Source: Candidatus Delongbacteria bacterium
GTDB taxonomy: Bacteria; JAGOEH01
NCBI GenBank assembly: GCA_017997825.1
Contig: JAGOEH010000083.1
Coordinates: 1-13,254, forward strand
Reading direction: 5' to 3'
Length of the DNA stretch: 13,254 nucleotides
In this document: positions 6,927 through 13,254 of the stretch, one piece after another
Position numbering within the stretch: position 1 is the stretch's first letter
Layout: every line of letters starts with the position of its first letter
The notes under the pieces: model-generated
Seen by the model: the letters and a program-made list of their open reading frames with translations, nothing else
Told to the model about the DNA's origin: nothing
Database searches by the model: none
Program-made: the position numbers and the translations under genes

Positions 6927-7910
6927 TTATAAATTCTGATAGATTCTCGATTGAGTGATGGTATCCAGAAAGCTGCGGCGGCTCAAACGATACTGGATGG
7001 GATTCTCTTTAAGGTAGAGGTGGGCCCGGTAAATTAGGTCCAGATCGCACGCTTTGGTGGCAGCTTCTCCCAGATCGTTGAAATACAAGGGATAATCCTG
7101 TCCCAAGTATTCCTTCACGGATTCCAGCGGATTGATGAGAATGGGAGTGTGCCGTACCATACACTCGATAACGGTGTTATTGGCGCTGGAATCGTAAAGA
7201 TCCAAAAAAACCAGGTTTTCCGAGAGTAATCGGTCATAGTGTTTGTTGGGCAGATAGGATAAGGTTTCGGCGGTATGGTACCATTCATCCTTGAACAGCC
7301 CAGCTGCGATCAGGTCGGTTCGTTCCCGGGCCAGTAACGGATCCAGATCGGCATGGGTGACCCGCAGGAAAATCTTGTGGTATTCAGGAGAAGGCAAACG
7401 ATAAATGGAATGGAGTTTTCTCAGCCACCATCCGATCTGGATGATTTTACGATCCCGATTGTGCTTGAATCGCTCCCAGTTCCAGGTAATCTTTGGGATT
7501 TCAGTCGGGAAATAAAACCGTTCGATTGGAATATCCAACCGATTCTGTAAATCCCGCTGATGATAGGCGGACAAAGCAAATAATCCTAAACAGTGGGGAT
7601 AACTTTGTTTCCAGGCCGGGGAGTTGAAAATGAATTCGTTTGATTGTTGATACTGAAACCATTTTGGAATTCCCGGCGGGACATGAATGAATCCGATCCA
7701 TGGTCTCAGATTGGGTTTAATTCCGTCCGGGTGCCAGCAGAATGTCCGTTCAATGAAAGTATCCAGCAGTATGCCTCCCGGGCAATGAAGGGTTTTCAAC
7801 AGACTAAGGACATAAGGCCAGCCGCTGCGATGCTGCCCATAAAATCCATTCAATTGGCTGTTGATATCGATTTTGCGAGGATACTTTGATCGGCCGATAA
7901 AACGAAACAA
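6927..7910 (-). CDS. GT-B-like glycosyltransferase, paralogue of the C-terminal domain of the next upstream gene
   Basis: This 327-residue protein aligns along its whole length with residues about 575-895 of the protein encoded at 8192-10864, at roughly half identical residues by eye. Shared blocks are FIERTFCW, LRPWIGFIHVP, KIIQIGWWLRKLH, LLSEN.VF..LYD and NNTV.EC...TP.L.NP.E.V.EYLG.DYP.Y. The last block, with Glu249 and Glu263/267, resembles the nucleotide-sugar-binding end of GT-B enzymes (GT4-like); that assignment is inference. No signal peptide or membrane helix is present. The start is TTG: an in-frame TAA lies three codons upstream and no ATG precedes the conserved region, while AAGGA sits about ten bases before the TTG. 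The protein begins almost exactly at the domain boundary seen in the paralogue. Confidence 0.85.
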   Translation of the reverse strand: MFRFIGRSKYPRKIDINSQLNGFYGQHRSGWPYVLSLLKTLHCPGGILLDTFIERTFCWHPDGIKPNLRPWIGFIHVPPGIPKWFQYQQSNEFIFNSPAWKQSYPHCLGLFALSAYHQRDLQNRLDIPIERFYFPTEIPKITWNWERFKHNRDRKIIQIGWWLRKLHSIYRLPSPEYHKIFLRVTHADLDPLLARERTDLIAAGLFKDEWYHTAETLSYLPNKHYDRLLSENLVFLDLYDSSANNTVIECMVRHTPILINPLESVKEYLGQDYPLYFNDLGEAATKACDLDLIYRAHLYLKENPIQYRLSRRSFLDTITQSRIYQNL

Positions 7911-8110
7911 TCCGGGTTATTCCTTTCGGTAGTGATCCAGGATGACGAAGATCGCCGGAAAGTCGGTCTCCGGTTAAAATAGAAAAAAGGGCGCTTTGTG
8001 CGAGTATTAATGCCATTGATCCAGATTCTGTTATCGGTATCATCCTAAACCTGGATAACAGGTATTTCCGGTTTTATTTCTGCAATGGTTTCGTCGGCTT
8101 TATATGACAT
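7850..8110 (-). pseudogene. Possible gene remnant: 21-codon ORF, TAG, then 64 more open codons
   Basis: An ATG at 8110 overlaps the TAA of the preceding tiny ORF (TAATG) and opens 21 codons beginning MSYKADETIAEIKP. A TAG follows at 8045-8047. The same frame then stays open for 64 codons (starting DDTDNRIWINGI) to a TGA at 7850-7852, inside the start of the GT-B gene. A third frame is open from ATG 8043 to 7804. I recognise no family in either. Either this is debris of an older coding region left by the duplication that made the two GT-B copies, or it is plain noncoding DNA. A weak hairpin (CGC/GCG, 5-base loop) followed by TTTTTT near 7981-8012 on the minus strand could reduce readthrough into the GT-B gene. 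Confidence 0.25.
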
Positions 8111-8163
8111 TAGTGGATCATTGCCCGGCGGAGCAAGAAAAAAGCATTCGAAAAACCATTCAT
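8110..8163 (-). CDS. 17-codon small ORF behind a perfect Shine-Dalgarno
   Basis: MNGFSNAFFLLRRAMIH is preceded by AGGAGGT (8169-8175) with a five-base spacer, among the best ribosome sites in the window. It starts 29 bases after the stop of the large fusion gene, and a perfect hairpin (GGATCA/TGATCC, 8177-8192) lies between. Its TAA overlaps the ATG of a second short ORF. The product would be a tiny, partly hydrophobic, basic peptide. It could be a leader peptide, a small protein, or the start of a gene that has since decayed. No homologue is recognised. Confidence 0.3.
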   Translation of the reverse strand: MNGFSNAFFLLRRAMIH

Positions 8164-8176
8164 AATCCACCTCCTG

Positions 8177-8192
8177 GGATCATAATTGATCC
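8177..8192 (-). repeat. Hairpin directly after the fusion-gene stop codon
   Basis: GGATCA and TGATCC form a perfect six-base stem around a four-base loop. The stem starts at the last base of the fusion gene's TAG stop. It has no U-tract; instead CAGGAGGT follows, so it is more likely to be a 3'-end stabiliser or translation-spacing hairpin than a terminator. Confidence 0.45.
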
Positions 8193-10864
8193 TACAGACT
8201 TTGATAGATTTCCGATTGAATGATCTGTTGTAGAAACGAATCGGCGGTCATTTTGGTTTTTAAAGGGTGTTGGTTAAGATATTCATGGGTTTGCCGGACG
8301 ATATCCATATCGGTGGCTTTTTGAATGGCTTCCTCATAGGAATGGTAATAAAAAGGATAATCAGGGCCCAGGTATTCGACTACTGGTTCAATCGGATTGA
8401 CCAACAGGGGAGTGTTTCTGGCGATGCATTCCGTAACGGTATTGTTGGCGCTGGCGTCATATAGGTGAACGAATACGATATTTTCCGAAAGAAGATCATC
8501 GTAGTCCTGATTAGAGAGAAATTCCATGGTTTCAGCCGTCTGGTACATCTCCGGCGAAAAACTACCGTCTTCCATCAGCAGATTGTATTCGATCTCCATT
8601 AGGGAAGGCAGCATGTCATGATTGACCTTCAGAAAGATTTTTCGATACAGAGAAGATGGAAGCTGATAGATGGCATGGAGTTTTCTCAACCACCAGCCAA
8701 TCTGAATTATTTTTTTGTCCTGATTATCTACAAATCCCTTCCATGACCATTGCCTTTCCGGAATTTCGTTGGGATAAATCAGAGAATTGATGGGGAAATA
8801 AAAGAGGGGTTGTAGTGCCTGGCGGTGATAGTTGGAAAAGGTGTATAACCCACGGCAGTATGGAATACTTTGACGCCATTGGGGAAGATTGAAAATGGCC
8901 TGATTGGTTTGTTCGGGATGGAACCAGCTCGGCATATTGTGGGGGACATGAATGAATCCGATCCAGGGTCGCAAATGGGATTCTATTTTCCATGGATTCC
9001 AGCAGAAGGTTCGTTCAATAAAGGCATCAAACAGAATACCATGGTCGATATGGAGTCGTTTCATAGCATTGAGACCATATTTCAATCCACTGCGGTGGGT
9101 GCCGTAATTGATCTCCAATTGATCGGCCAGATCCAGTTTTGGAGTATAAAAAATTGGCGCCGGTTTCCAGGGGATTTTAAAATCCATCTTCTTTTTCATC
9201 CGGATGAAAGCTTTTCGAGTCTTGCGAAATGGTTCGATCATTCGATTTCCCGTCCGGTATGAATAACTGTCATAGACACTCTGGATTTTTGACAGAAGCT
9301 GTTTGTTCTCATTTTGCAGCCATATGATCTGATTGTGCTGACGAAGGAGAGTCGATTTTTGAAACCCGATCTCGTCCTTCAGTTCCTTGATTTGTTGATT
9401 CATACCATTCCGTAACACCGTTGATTCATGATTGGTTTGTATGATGTTCCGATCAGCTTTATCTTGATGTGCTCCATCATTATAGATTTTGGATTTGAAT
9501 TCAATTGCCGGATACTTTATATTGTCCCAATCACCAAGCCTTACCATTTCATCGTTGATACTTGATTCTTCCCTTACAATGAATTGCTCATACAAACAGT
9601 CGATCAGGGTTTTAAACTGGCAGTTGATGATTAGGTTTTTCTGAGATCGTTTCCCGGCAGGAATCTTTGGTTCCATTTTGATGGTGTCTGAAGTATGGGC
9701 GGTTCTTAAGAAAATGGATTCATTCTCGGCATTGAGTTCATCAATCCATTCCCGGGTAATCATTTTGATGATCTGATGGATCTTTTGATTCTGCCGGTAG
9801 GATTCTATGAGGTCTTGGTTGGGAGTGTATGACTCATAAGGTTTCCACGATGATGGAATGGTTTTTAGCGATTCATCGGGTATATCGCCAATGAAGGCCT
9901 TGATCAGATTGATGGATTGGGATTGTTCCACCGGATCGAGGTTATTTAAGATCATTCCTTGCACTTTTTTTTCAATAGCACTCATGGTGGAATGATCCAA
10001 TACATAGGTGGAATATTCAGTGATATGACAATCTTCAAAATCTACCCCCTCATAACCCCTGGTATGCAGATCATCGACAAGGTTTTTACGGTAGAGGGGT
10101 TCGGTGGAGAGTCGATTGATGCTGACAATTCGAATACCATCCAACAGGTTTTTAATCAGGGCCAGAAACCAGATATAGTAAAATAGCAGGTATTGATCAC
10201 CTGGGGTGTAGTGTTTGGACAACAGTTGATATAATTCATATTCCTTTTCAAAGTATTCATCCTGGATCCGGATCAGGGGAATGATCCGTGATAAGGGTTT
10301 GAAATCGTGATGGTTACTATTCAGCCCGGCTGTCATAAGGTCCATAACAAAGAAGCCTGTATACTGCATTCGTTGGTTGAGTTTATGATACGATTGCCAT
10401 TGATCGCGAGGATTTCTTATCAGATAAAGGTGATAAGATAATGGATAGGAATGATGGAACCAGCCAGAACGTAAGGCGGAGCGATTCAGTTTCAGGAGAG
10501 GGATTCGCTGGTCTGCGAACGATAAGAGATGATCAAAATAATGCTTAAGCGGAGCATTGGTTGCTCTGGGACCCATGCAAAATCCCTCGAAACTGAATTG
10601 TTTTTCAAAATAGGGGATTCCAGTCTGATCGTTTCGTAACAGAGGTATATATTCCTGTAGATAGAATCTCTCCAGATCCGGATGGTGAGCCGATTGATAA
10701 TCTGTGGTCATCAATTGTGAAATGTTGTGGGTGGTGATCGTCCGCAGTGACTGGTGAAGAGGTTCATAGAAGCATATATAGTCCGGATTGAGCCGGAATT
10801 TGTTCCAGAGGTAAGTGCTGCCGGTCCTGAACAGGGAATGGATAAAAATGGGGTTTGGATTCAT
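8192..10864 (-). CDS. Sulfotransferase / coiled-coil / GT-B-like glycosyltransferase fusion
   Basis: A long multidomain protein: 890 residues from the ATG at 10864, or 895 from an ATG at 10879 (numbering here from the latter). Residues about 10-340 are a sulfotransferase: PIFIHSLFRTGSTYLW (10-25) is the PAPS 5'-phosphosulfate loop and YHLYLIRNPRDQWQSY (149-164) the 3'-phosphate element with Arg155 and Ser163. Residues 380-485 match nothing I know. About 490-535 is polar, heptad-like and probably coiled coil, followed by a basic YRTGNRMIEPFRKTRKAF stretch. Residues about 580-895 are a GT-B-like glycosyltransferase, paralogous to the product of the next gene. I infer that one polypeptide adds a sugar and sulfate to the same or neighbouring positions. 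The ATG at 10864 overlaps the TGA of the preceding gene (TGATG), so translation is coupled; I prefer that start. Confidence 0.88.
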   Translation of the reverse strand: MNPNPIFIHSLFRTGSTYLWNKFRLNPDYICFYEPLHQSLRTITTHNISQLMTTDYQSAHHPDLERFYLQEYIPLLRNDQTGIPYFEKQFSFEGFCMGPRATNAPLKHYFDHLLSFADQRIPLLKLNRSALRSGWFHHSYPLSYHLYLIRNPRDQWQSYHKLNQRMQYTGFFVMDLMTAGLNSNHHDFKPLSRIIPLIRIQDEYFEKEYELYQLLSKHYTPGDQYLLFYYIWFLALIKNLLDGIRIVSINRLSTEPLYRKNLVDDLHTRGYEGVDFEDCHITEYSTYVLDHSTMSAIEKKVQGMILNNLDPVEQSQSINLIKAFIGDIPDESLKTIPSSWKPYESYTPNQDLIESYRQNQKIHQIIKMITREWIDELNAENESIFLRTAHTSDTIKMEPKIPAGKRSQKNLIINCQFKTLIDCLYEQFIVREESSINDEMVRLGDWDNIKYPAIEFKSKIYNDGAHQDKADRNIIQTNHESTVLRNGMNQQIKELKDEIGFQKSTLLRQHNQIIWLQNENKQLLSKIQSVYDSYSYRTGNRMIEPFRKTRKAFIRMKKKMDFKIPWKPAPIFYTPKLDLADQLEINYGTHRSGLKYGLNAMKRLHIDHGILFDAFIERTFCWNPWKIESHLRPWIGFIHVPHNMPSWFHPEQTNQAIFNLPQWRQSIPYCRGLYTFSNYHRQALQPLFYFPINSLIYPNEIPERQWSWKGFVDNQDKKIIQIGWWLRKLHAIYQLPSSLYRKIFLKVNHDMLPSLMEIEYNLLMEDGSFSPEMYQTAETMEFLSNQDYDDLLSENIVFVHLYDASANNTVTECIARNTPLLVNPIEPVVEYLGPDYPFYYHSYEEAIQKATDMDIVRQTHEYLNQHPLKTKMTADSFLQQIIQSEIYQSL

Positions 10865-11643
10865 CAGTAATGATTCCATATTTCGTTGGGGGGGATCATA
10901 TTGTAAGGAGGTTTTCTGACAAAGTTGATATTGGGAAAATGCGATGAATCTTCACCCATCCCGCAGTTATAGATGACCCGGATAGGGGTTTTCCGGTGCA
11001 GCATTTTATTCTGGGCGGTCAACAGACACAGACAACTGTCCCATGAAAAAAATAATTTCATGGTGGAGATGCAATTGCGTCCCGGGGTAACATCCAGCCG
11101 CCGGACAACCTCATCATCCAGTTGATGGTCTATCCATTCCAGATAATCCTTTTCAGGCATGATGAAACAGTTCATGAGTTGATCAAGGATCGGCAGGAGT
11201 TTATGCCGGGTGGTAGCCCAGCCCCATCCCTGAAAGCGGGTGATGGTTTCTTTTTCTGACGGGGTGAGAAAGTGGTGTCCATAAACCGAAAATATCTCCG
11301 GCTGATCCTCAATTTCTTCCAGGCCCCGGGAGAACATCCGGATAGCGGATGCGGTCGGAAAACAGTCATCCTCCAGGATGATCATCCCTTCATAATGCTT
11401 GGCCATGAATTCCAACCCGTTGATGATAAGCTTGTTATATCCTATATGTCCGTTCATGGTAACCAGATGGGTTTCGGGATGATGGGCCTTGACCATCGCC
11501 ACGCAGGTTTCCACTTTCGATTGGAGATGAGGGTGCCATTCGTGACCATCCAGCCAGACGTGGATGTCCATTCCCTCATTCTGGCGTTTTAAGCTATCCA
11601 GCACGGATTGCAGTTCATAAGCCCGGGTATGTCCAAATACCAT
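10864..11643 (-). CDS. GNT-I-like (GT13-type) GT-A glycosyltransferase
   Basis: This 259-residue protein has a GT-A layout reminiscent of N-acetylglucosaminyltransferase I and related bacterial enzymes. MVFGHTRAYELQSVLDSL (1-18) is the first strand and helix, and MIILEDDCFPTASAI (87-101) carries the metal-binding EDD (91-93). EIFSVYGHHF (116-125) and FQGWGWATTRHKLL (137-150) correspond to the 'seen in the acceptor loop, GxGW' region, and FFSWDSCLCLLTA (198-210) supplies the later Asp. The assignment to GT13 itself is tentative; that it is a GT-A glycosyltransferase is likely. The protein has no membrane segment. A perfect AGGAGG lies 19 bases upstream of the ATG, too far for a normal start. 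The only in-frame candidates nearer to it are two ATC codons, and residues in front of Met1 would complete the first strand. A promoter lies about 60-90 bases upstream. Confidence 0.82.
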   Translation of the reverse strand: MVFGHTRAYELQSVLDSLKRQNEGMDIHVWLDGHEWHPHLQSKVETCVAMVKAHHPETHLVTMNGHIGYNKLIINGLEFMAKHYEGMIILEDDCFPTASAIRMFSRGLEEIEDQPEIFSVYGHHFLTPSEKETITRFQGWGWATTRHKLLPILDQLMNCFIMPEKDYLEWIDHQLDDEVVRRLDVTPGRNCISTMKLFFSWDSCLCLLTAQNKMLHRKTPIRVIYNCGMGEDSSHFPNINFVRKPPYNMIPPNEIWNHY

Positions 11644-11662
11644 GATTCCGGTGTTGATGATT

Positions 11663-11668
11663 CCTCCT
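11663..11668 (-). promoter_or_regulatory. AGGAGG ribosome-binding site, misplaced relative to the first ATG
   Basis: AGGAGG is a perfect anti-16S match but sits 19 bases before the ATG at 11643. In the gene's frame the intervening codons are ATC ATC AAC ACC GGA ATC, and a TAA blocks the frame farther upstream. No ATG, GTG or TTG is at a normal distance. Either the ATG is used with long spacing, or initiation uses a rare ATC codon. Confidence 0.5.
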
Positions 11669-11703
11669 GGGTCACGTGTGGTTGATAGTTATCAGCCAAC
11701 GAT

Positions 11704-11732
11704 AAAGTAAACTTTTTCAGGAAAAATGTCAA
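11704..11732 (-). promoter_or_regulatory. Sigma70-type promoter with palindromic spacer
   Basis: A consensus -35 TTGACA (11727-11732) is followed by a 17-base spacer and a TACTTT -10 (11704-11709), which would start transcription near 11697, about 55 bases before the ATG at 11643. The spacer contains TTTTTCCTGAAAAA, a dyad of six-base arms around CT, in a position where a bound regulator would block RNA polymerase. The promoter lies in the 159-base gap after the GT10-GT2 gene, so it probably drives the downstream genes 10864-11643 and onward. The -10 is a mediocre match. Confidence 0.6.
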
Positions 11733-11751
11733 GCCATGATTTGATAAGCAT

Positions 11752-11766
11752 GAGCATTATATGCTC
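11752..11766. repeat. 6-bp inverted repeat upstream of the promoter
   Basis: GAGCAT TAT ATGCTC is a perfect dyad about 20 bases upstream of the -35 box and about 37 bases after the stop of the GT10-GT2 gene. It has no U-tract, so it is not a standard terminator. It could be an upstream regulator site or a 3'-end hairpin of the preceding transcript. Confidence 0.35.
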
Positions 11767-11802
11767 CGTTGCTGATCAGAAGCATGGTTTTCCTTTCATG
11801 GT

Positions 11803-13254
11803 TCAGGTCGTTTCCGGGTGATTATCGTCCTGTTGCAGAAAAAACTCAGACATCAGGCCGATCTGAAAAAAACGCTTCAGGATTTTTCTTTCGATCAGAT
11901 AGTTTTCCGGATAGGGATAGAGGATTGTATCCCGTTTCATCAGGGCATCATTGAATTCCTGCATGGTTTGTTTCAGCAGGATCAGAACACTACGGATGGA
12001 ATCCGCTTTTGATTCCGGATTCCATAAATTTAATCCGTGGCAACCGGCCTGGTATTTGGAAAGAATGAAGTAGGCCAGGCTTTTTTTGTATTCAGGAATG
12101 GTGTCAAATACCAGCAGATCGCGGGAGAAGTATACCTTGCGATTTTCACTGAATGCCCGTAGGACCAGATCGGTTTCCTCATGATAGCCCAATTGTTCTC
12201 CGATCATTCCATAACGCGGATTGAATCCTCCGTATTCCGATAGCAGGGATCGATGGAAGAAGATATTGGTCCCGATGATAAACCCCTGATCGATCCAGCC
12301 GGTTTCGCCCATATCGCCCCGGATACCGTAACGGTTATGATACCATAGAGGAGAAGTATTCGAAAGGAGAGGATAAACGGCTCCTCCGAAGATGTCCGGA
12401 TGATGGCTTCGGATGATACTCAGAGCCTCACTCAGCCAGTTATGGTCAGCCATGGAATCGTCATCGATAAAGGCGAGGTAGTCACCCCGGGATTTCGTCA
12501 CCCCCAGGTTCCGGGCATGGCTGAGCCCCTGACGGTTTTCCATGAAATAGCTGAAATTGGGGTGGTTGTTGAGGAACAGCTTGGCTGTTTCCAGTGTTGT
12601 ATCGGATGAATGGTTGTCGATGATTATCACTTCATACTCCGTTGCGGGAAGACTCTGGCCGGCCAGGGATTGCAGACATTTTTCCAACAGTTCGGCACGG
12701 TTGTATGTGCATACAATCACAGAAATCTCTGGTTTACGACGGAACTGGGACGATGGCGTGATTGAGGGAATCTGGAATATGGACGACCAACGGGAGGATT
12801 CTTGAGTGGAACCGGACAAGGTTCGGAGAAAACGAACCAGCGAAGGGAATAATTGGTGGTGCTCGAGTACCCGCCGTCTGGCTTCCCGGATCGCCTCTAT
12901 CCTTTTTGGCCATGGATCATCGAATAGGACACGTCGGATGATATCCATCGCTTCATCGGGTTTTTCAATATTGATTCGGATGAACGATTCAGGGGGAAAA
13001 TACTCTTCTATATTGGTGCATCCGTAGTAGATCGGGAGAGTCCAAGCCAGATAACAGTCGGCCAGTTTTTCAGTCCAGTAGTCAGGGCCACTGAAGTTTT
13101 CGATAGCCAGAGAATAACGGTATGGCGACAGTCCGGCCCATTTATCCTCCACAAATCGAAATCCCAGTTTAGTTTGAAGGACTGCGTTTTCCTCCCGTTG
13201 TTGAGGTTGAATGATATGATTAATGGAGGTTCCAATCAACTCAAGTCCAGGAAT
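11803..13254 (-). CDS. GT10 (fucosyltransferase-like) - GT2 fusion, 5' end outside the window
   Basis: The frame stays open to the right edge, giving 483 visible residues. A TTG at 13239 is not needed as a start, because the codons before it read IPGLE in frame. Residues about 40-100 are the C-terminal half of a GT10 alpha-1,3-fucosyltransferase-type domain: PYRYSLAIENFSGPDYWTEK (44-63) and LPIYYGCTNIEEYFPPESFI (73-92), where the conserved Y-S..IEN and TEKL residues bind the GDP-sugar. Residues about 174 onward are a GT2 domain: EISVIVCTYNRAELLEKCLQ, VIIIDNHSSDTT, and metal-binding DDD at 264-266. GYHEETDLVLR (356-366) matches the usual ED..L..R motif. The donor of the GT10 half would be GDP-fucose or a related GDP-sugar, by family knowledge. 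It is probably cytosolic, and two enzymes on one chain suggest successive sugar additions. The stop is followed by 159 bases with a promoter. Confidence 0.9.
   Translation of the reverse strand: MPGLELIGTSINHIIQPQQREENAVLQTKLGFRFVEDKWAGLSPYRYSLAIENFSGPDYWTEKLADCYLAWTLPIYYGCTNIEEYFPPESFIRINIEKPDEAMDIIRRVLFDDPWPKRIEAIREARRRVLEHHQLFPSLVRFLRTLSGSTQESSRWSSIFQIPSITPSSQFRRKPEISVIVCTYNRAELLEKCLQSLAGQSLPATEYEVIIIDNHSSDTTLETAKLFLNNHPNFSYFMENRQGLSHARNLGVTKSRGDYLAFIDDDSMADHNWLSEALSIIRSHHPDIFGGAVYPLLSNTSPLWYHNRYGIRGDMGETGWIDQGFIIGTNIFFHRSLLSEYGGFNPRYGMIGEQLGYHEETDLVLRAFSENRKVYFSRDLLVFDTIPEYKKSLAYFILSKYQAGCHGLNLWNPESKADSIRSVLILLKQTMQEFNDALMKRDTILYPYPENYLIERKILKRFFQIGLMSEFFLQQDDNHPETT

Noticed and set aside
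8870-9262. Plus-strand ORF of 130 codons
   Set aside because: It lies wholly antisense to the conserved GT domain of the fusion gene and has no ribosome site or recognisable motif; it is a frame shadow.
13237-13239. TTG as the start of the GT10-GT2 gene
   Set aside because: The frame is open to the window edge and the GT10 domain would be cut in half by this start, so the gene is 5'-truncated by the window.
1-13254. CRISPR arrays, insertion sequences, integrases or toxin-antitoxin genes
   Set aside because: No regular repeat-spacer pattern, transposase or integrase motif, or paired small genes with such motifs were found on either strand.

Overview
The window looks like bacterial chromosome of moderate GC (about mid-40s percent by eye). 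One tRNA gene lies at the left edge on the plus strand. Eleven co-directional protein genes fill almost all the rest on the minus strand. The lineage cannot be named from the sequence. Good Shine-Dalgarno sites, ATG/GTG/TTG starts, a sigma70-type promoter and a tRNA without an encoded CCA all point to a bacterium. PAPS-type sulfotransferases beside FkbM-type methyltransferases would suit an uncultured Gram-negative lineage, but that is inference.

Layout from left to right: tRNA-Arg(CCT) at 39-112, then a 362-base gene-free stretch rich in inverted repeats (113-474). Minus-strand genes follow, listed here from the last transcribed: an APH/choline-kinase-fold protein whose catalytic loop is degenerate (475-1386); a zinc-ribbon SAM methyltransferase (1447-2301); a polyprenyl-phosphate-type GT2 with two C-terminal membrane helices (2310-3233); a membrane-anchored jelly-roll-like protein of unknown function (3314-4174); a sulfotransferase (4187-5026); an FkbM methyltransferase (5078-5755); a soluble GT2 (5792-6856); a GT-B-like glycosyltransferase (6927-7910); a 281-base gap with tiny ORFs (7911-8191); a large sulfotransferase/coiled-coil/glycosyltransferase fusion (8192-10864); a GNT-I-like GT-A enzyme (10864-11643); and the 3' part of a GT10(fucosyltransferase-like)-GT2 fusion that runs off the right edge (11803-13254).

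Together the genes read as a decoration locus for a surface glycan (capsule, O-antigen or glycoprotein glycan). At least six glycosyltransferase domains build the chain, two sulfotransferase domains could add sulfate from PAPS, and two methyltransferases could cap or modify it. A DPM1-like membrane GT2 would make a lipid-linked sugar donor. No flippase, polymerase, ABC exporter, initiating transferase, PAPS-synthesis gene, integrase or transposase is visible, so the locus must extend beyond the right edge or rely on genes elsewhere.

A clear promoter with a palindrome in its spacer sits upstream of the 10864-11643 gene and probably starts a transcript covering most of the cluster. The least ordinary items are the three-part fusion with its stand-alone paralogue next door, the kinase-fold protein lacking catalytic residues, the GT10-GT2 fusion, and the short-ORF remnant between 7911 and 8191.
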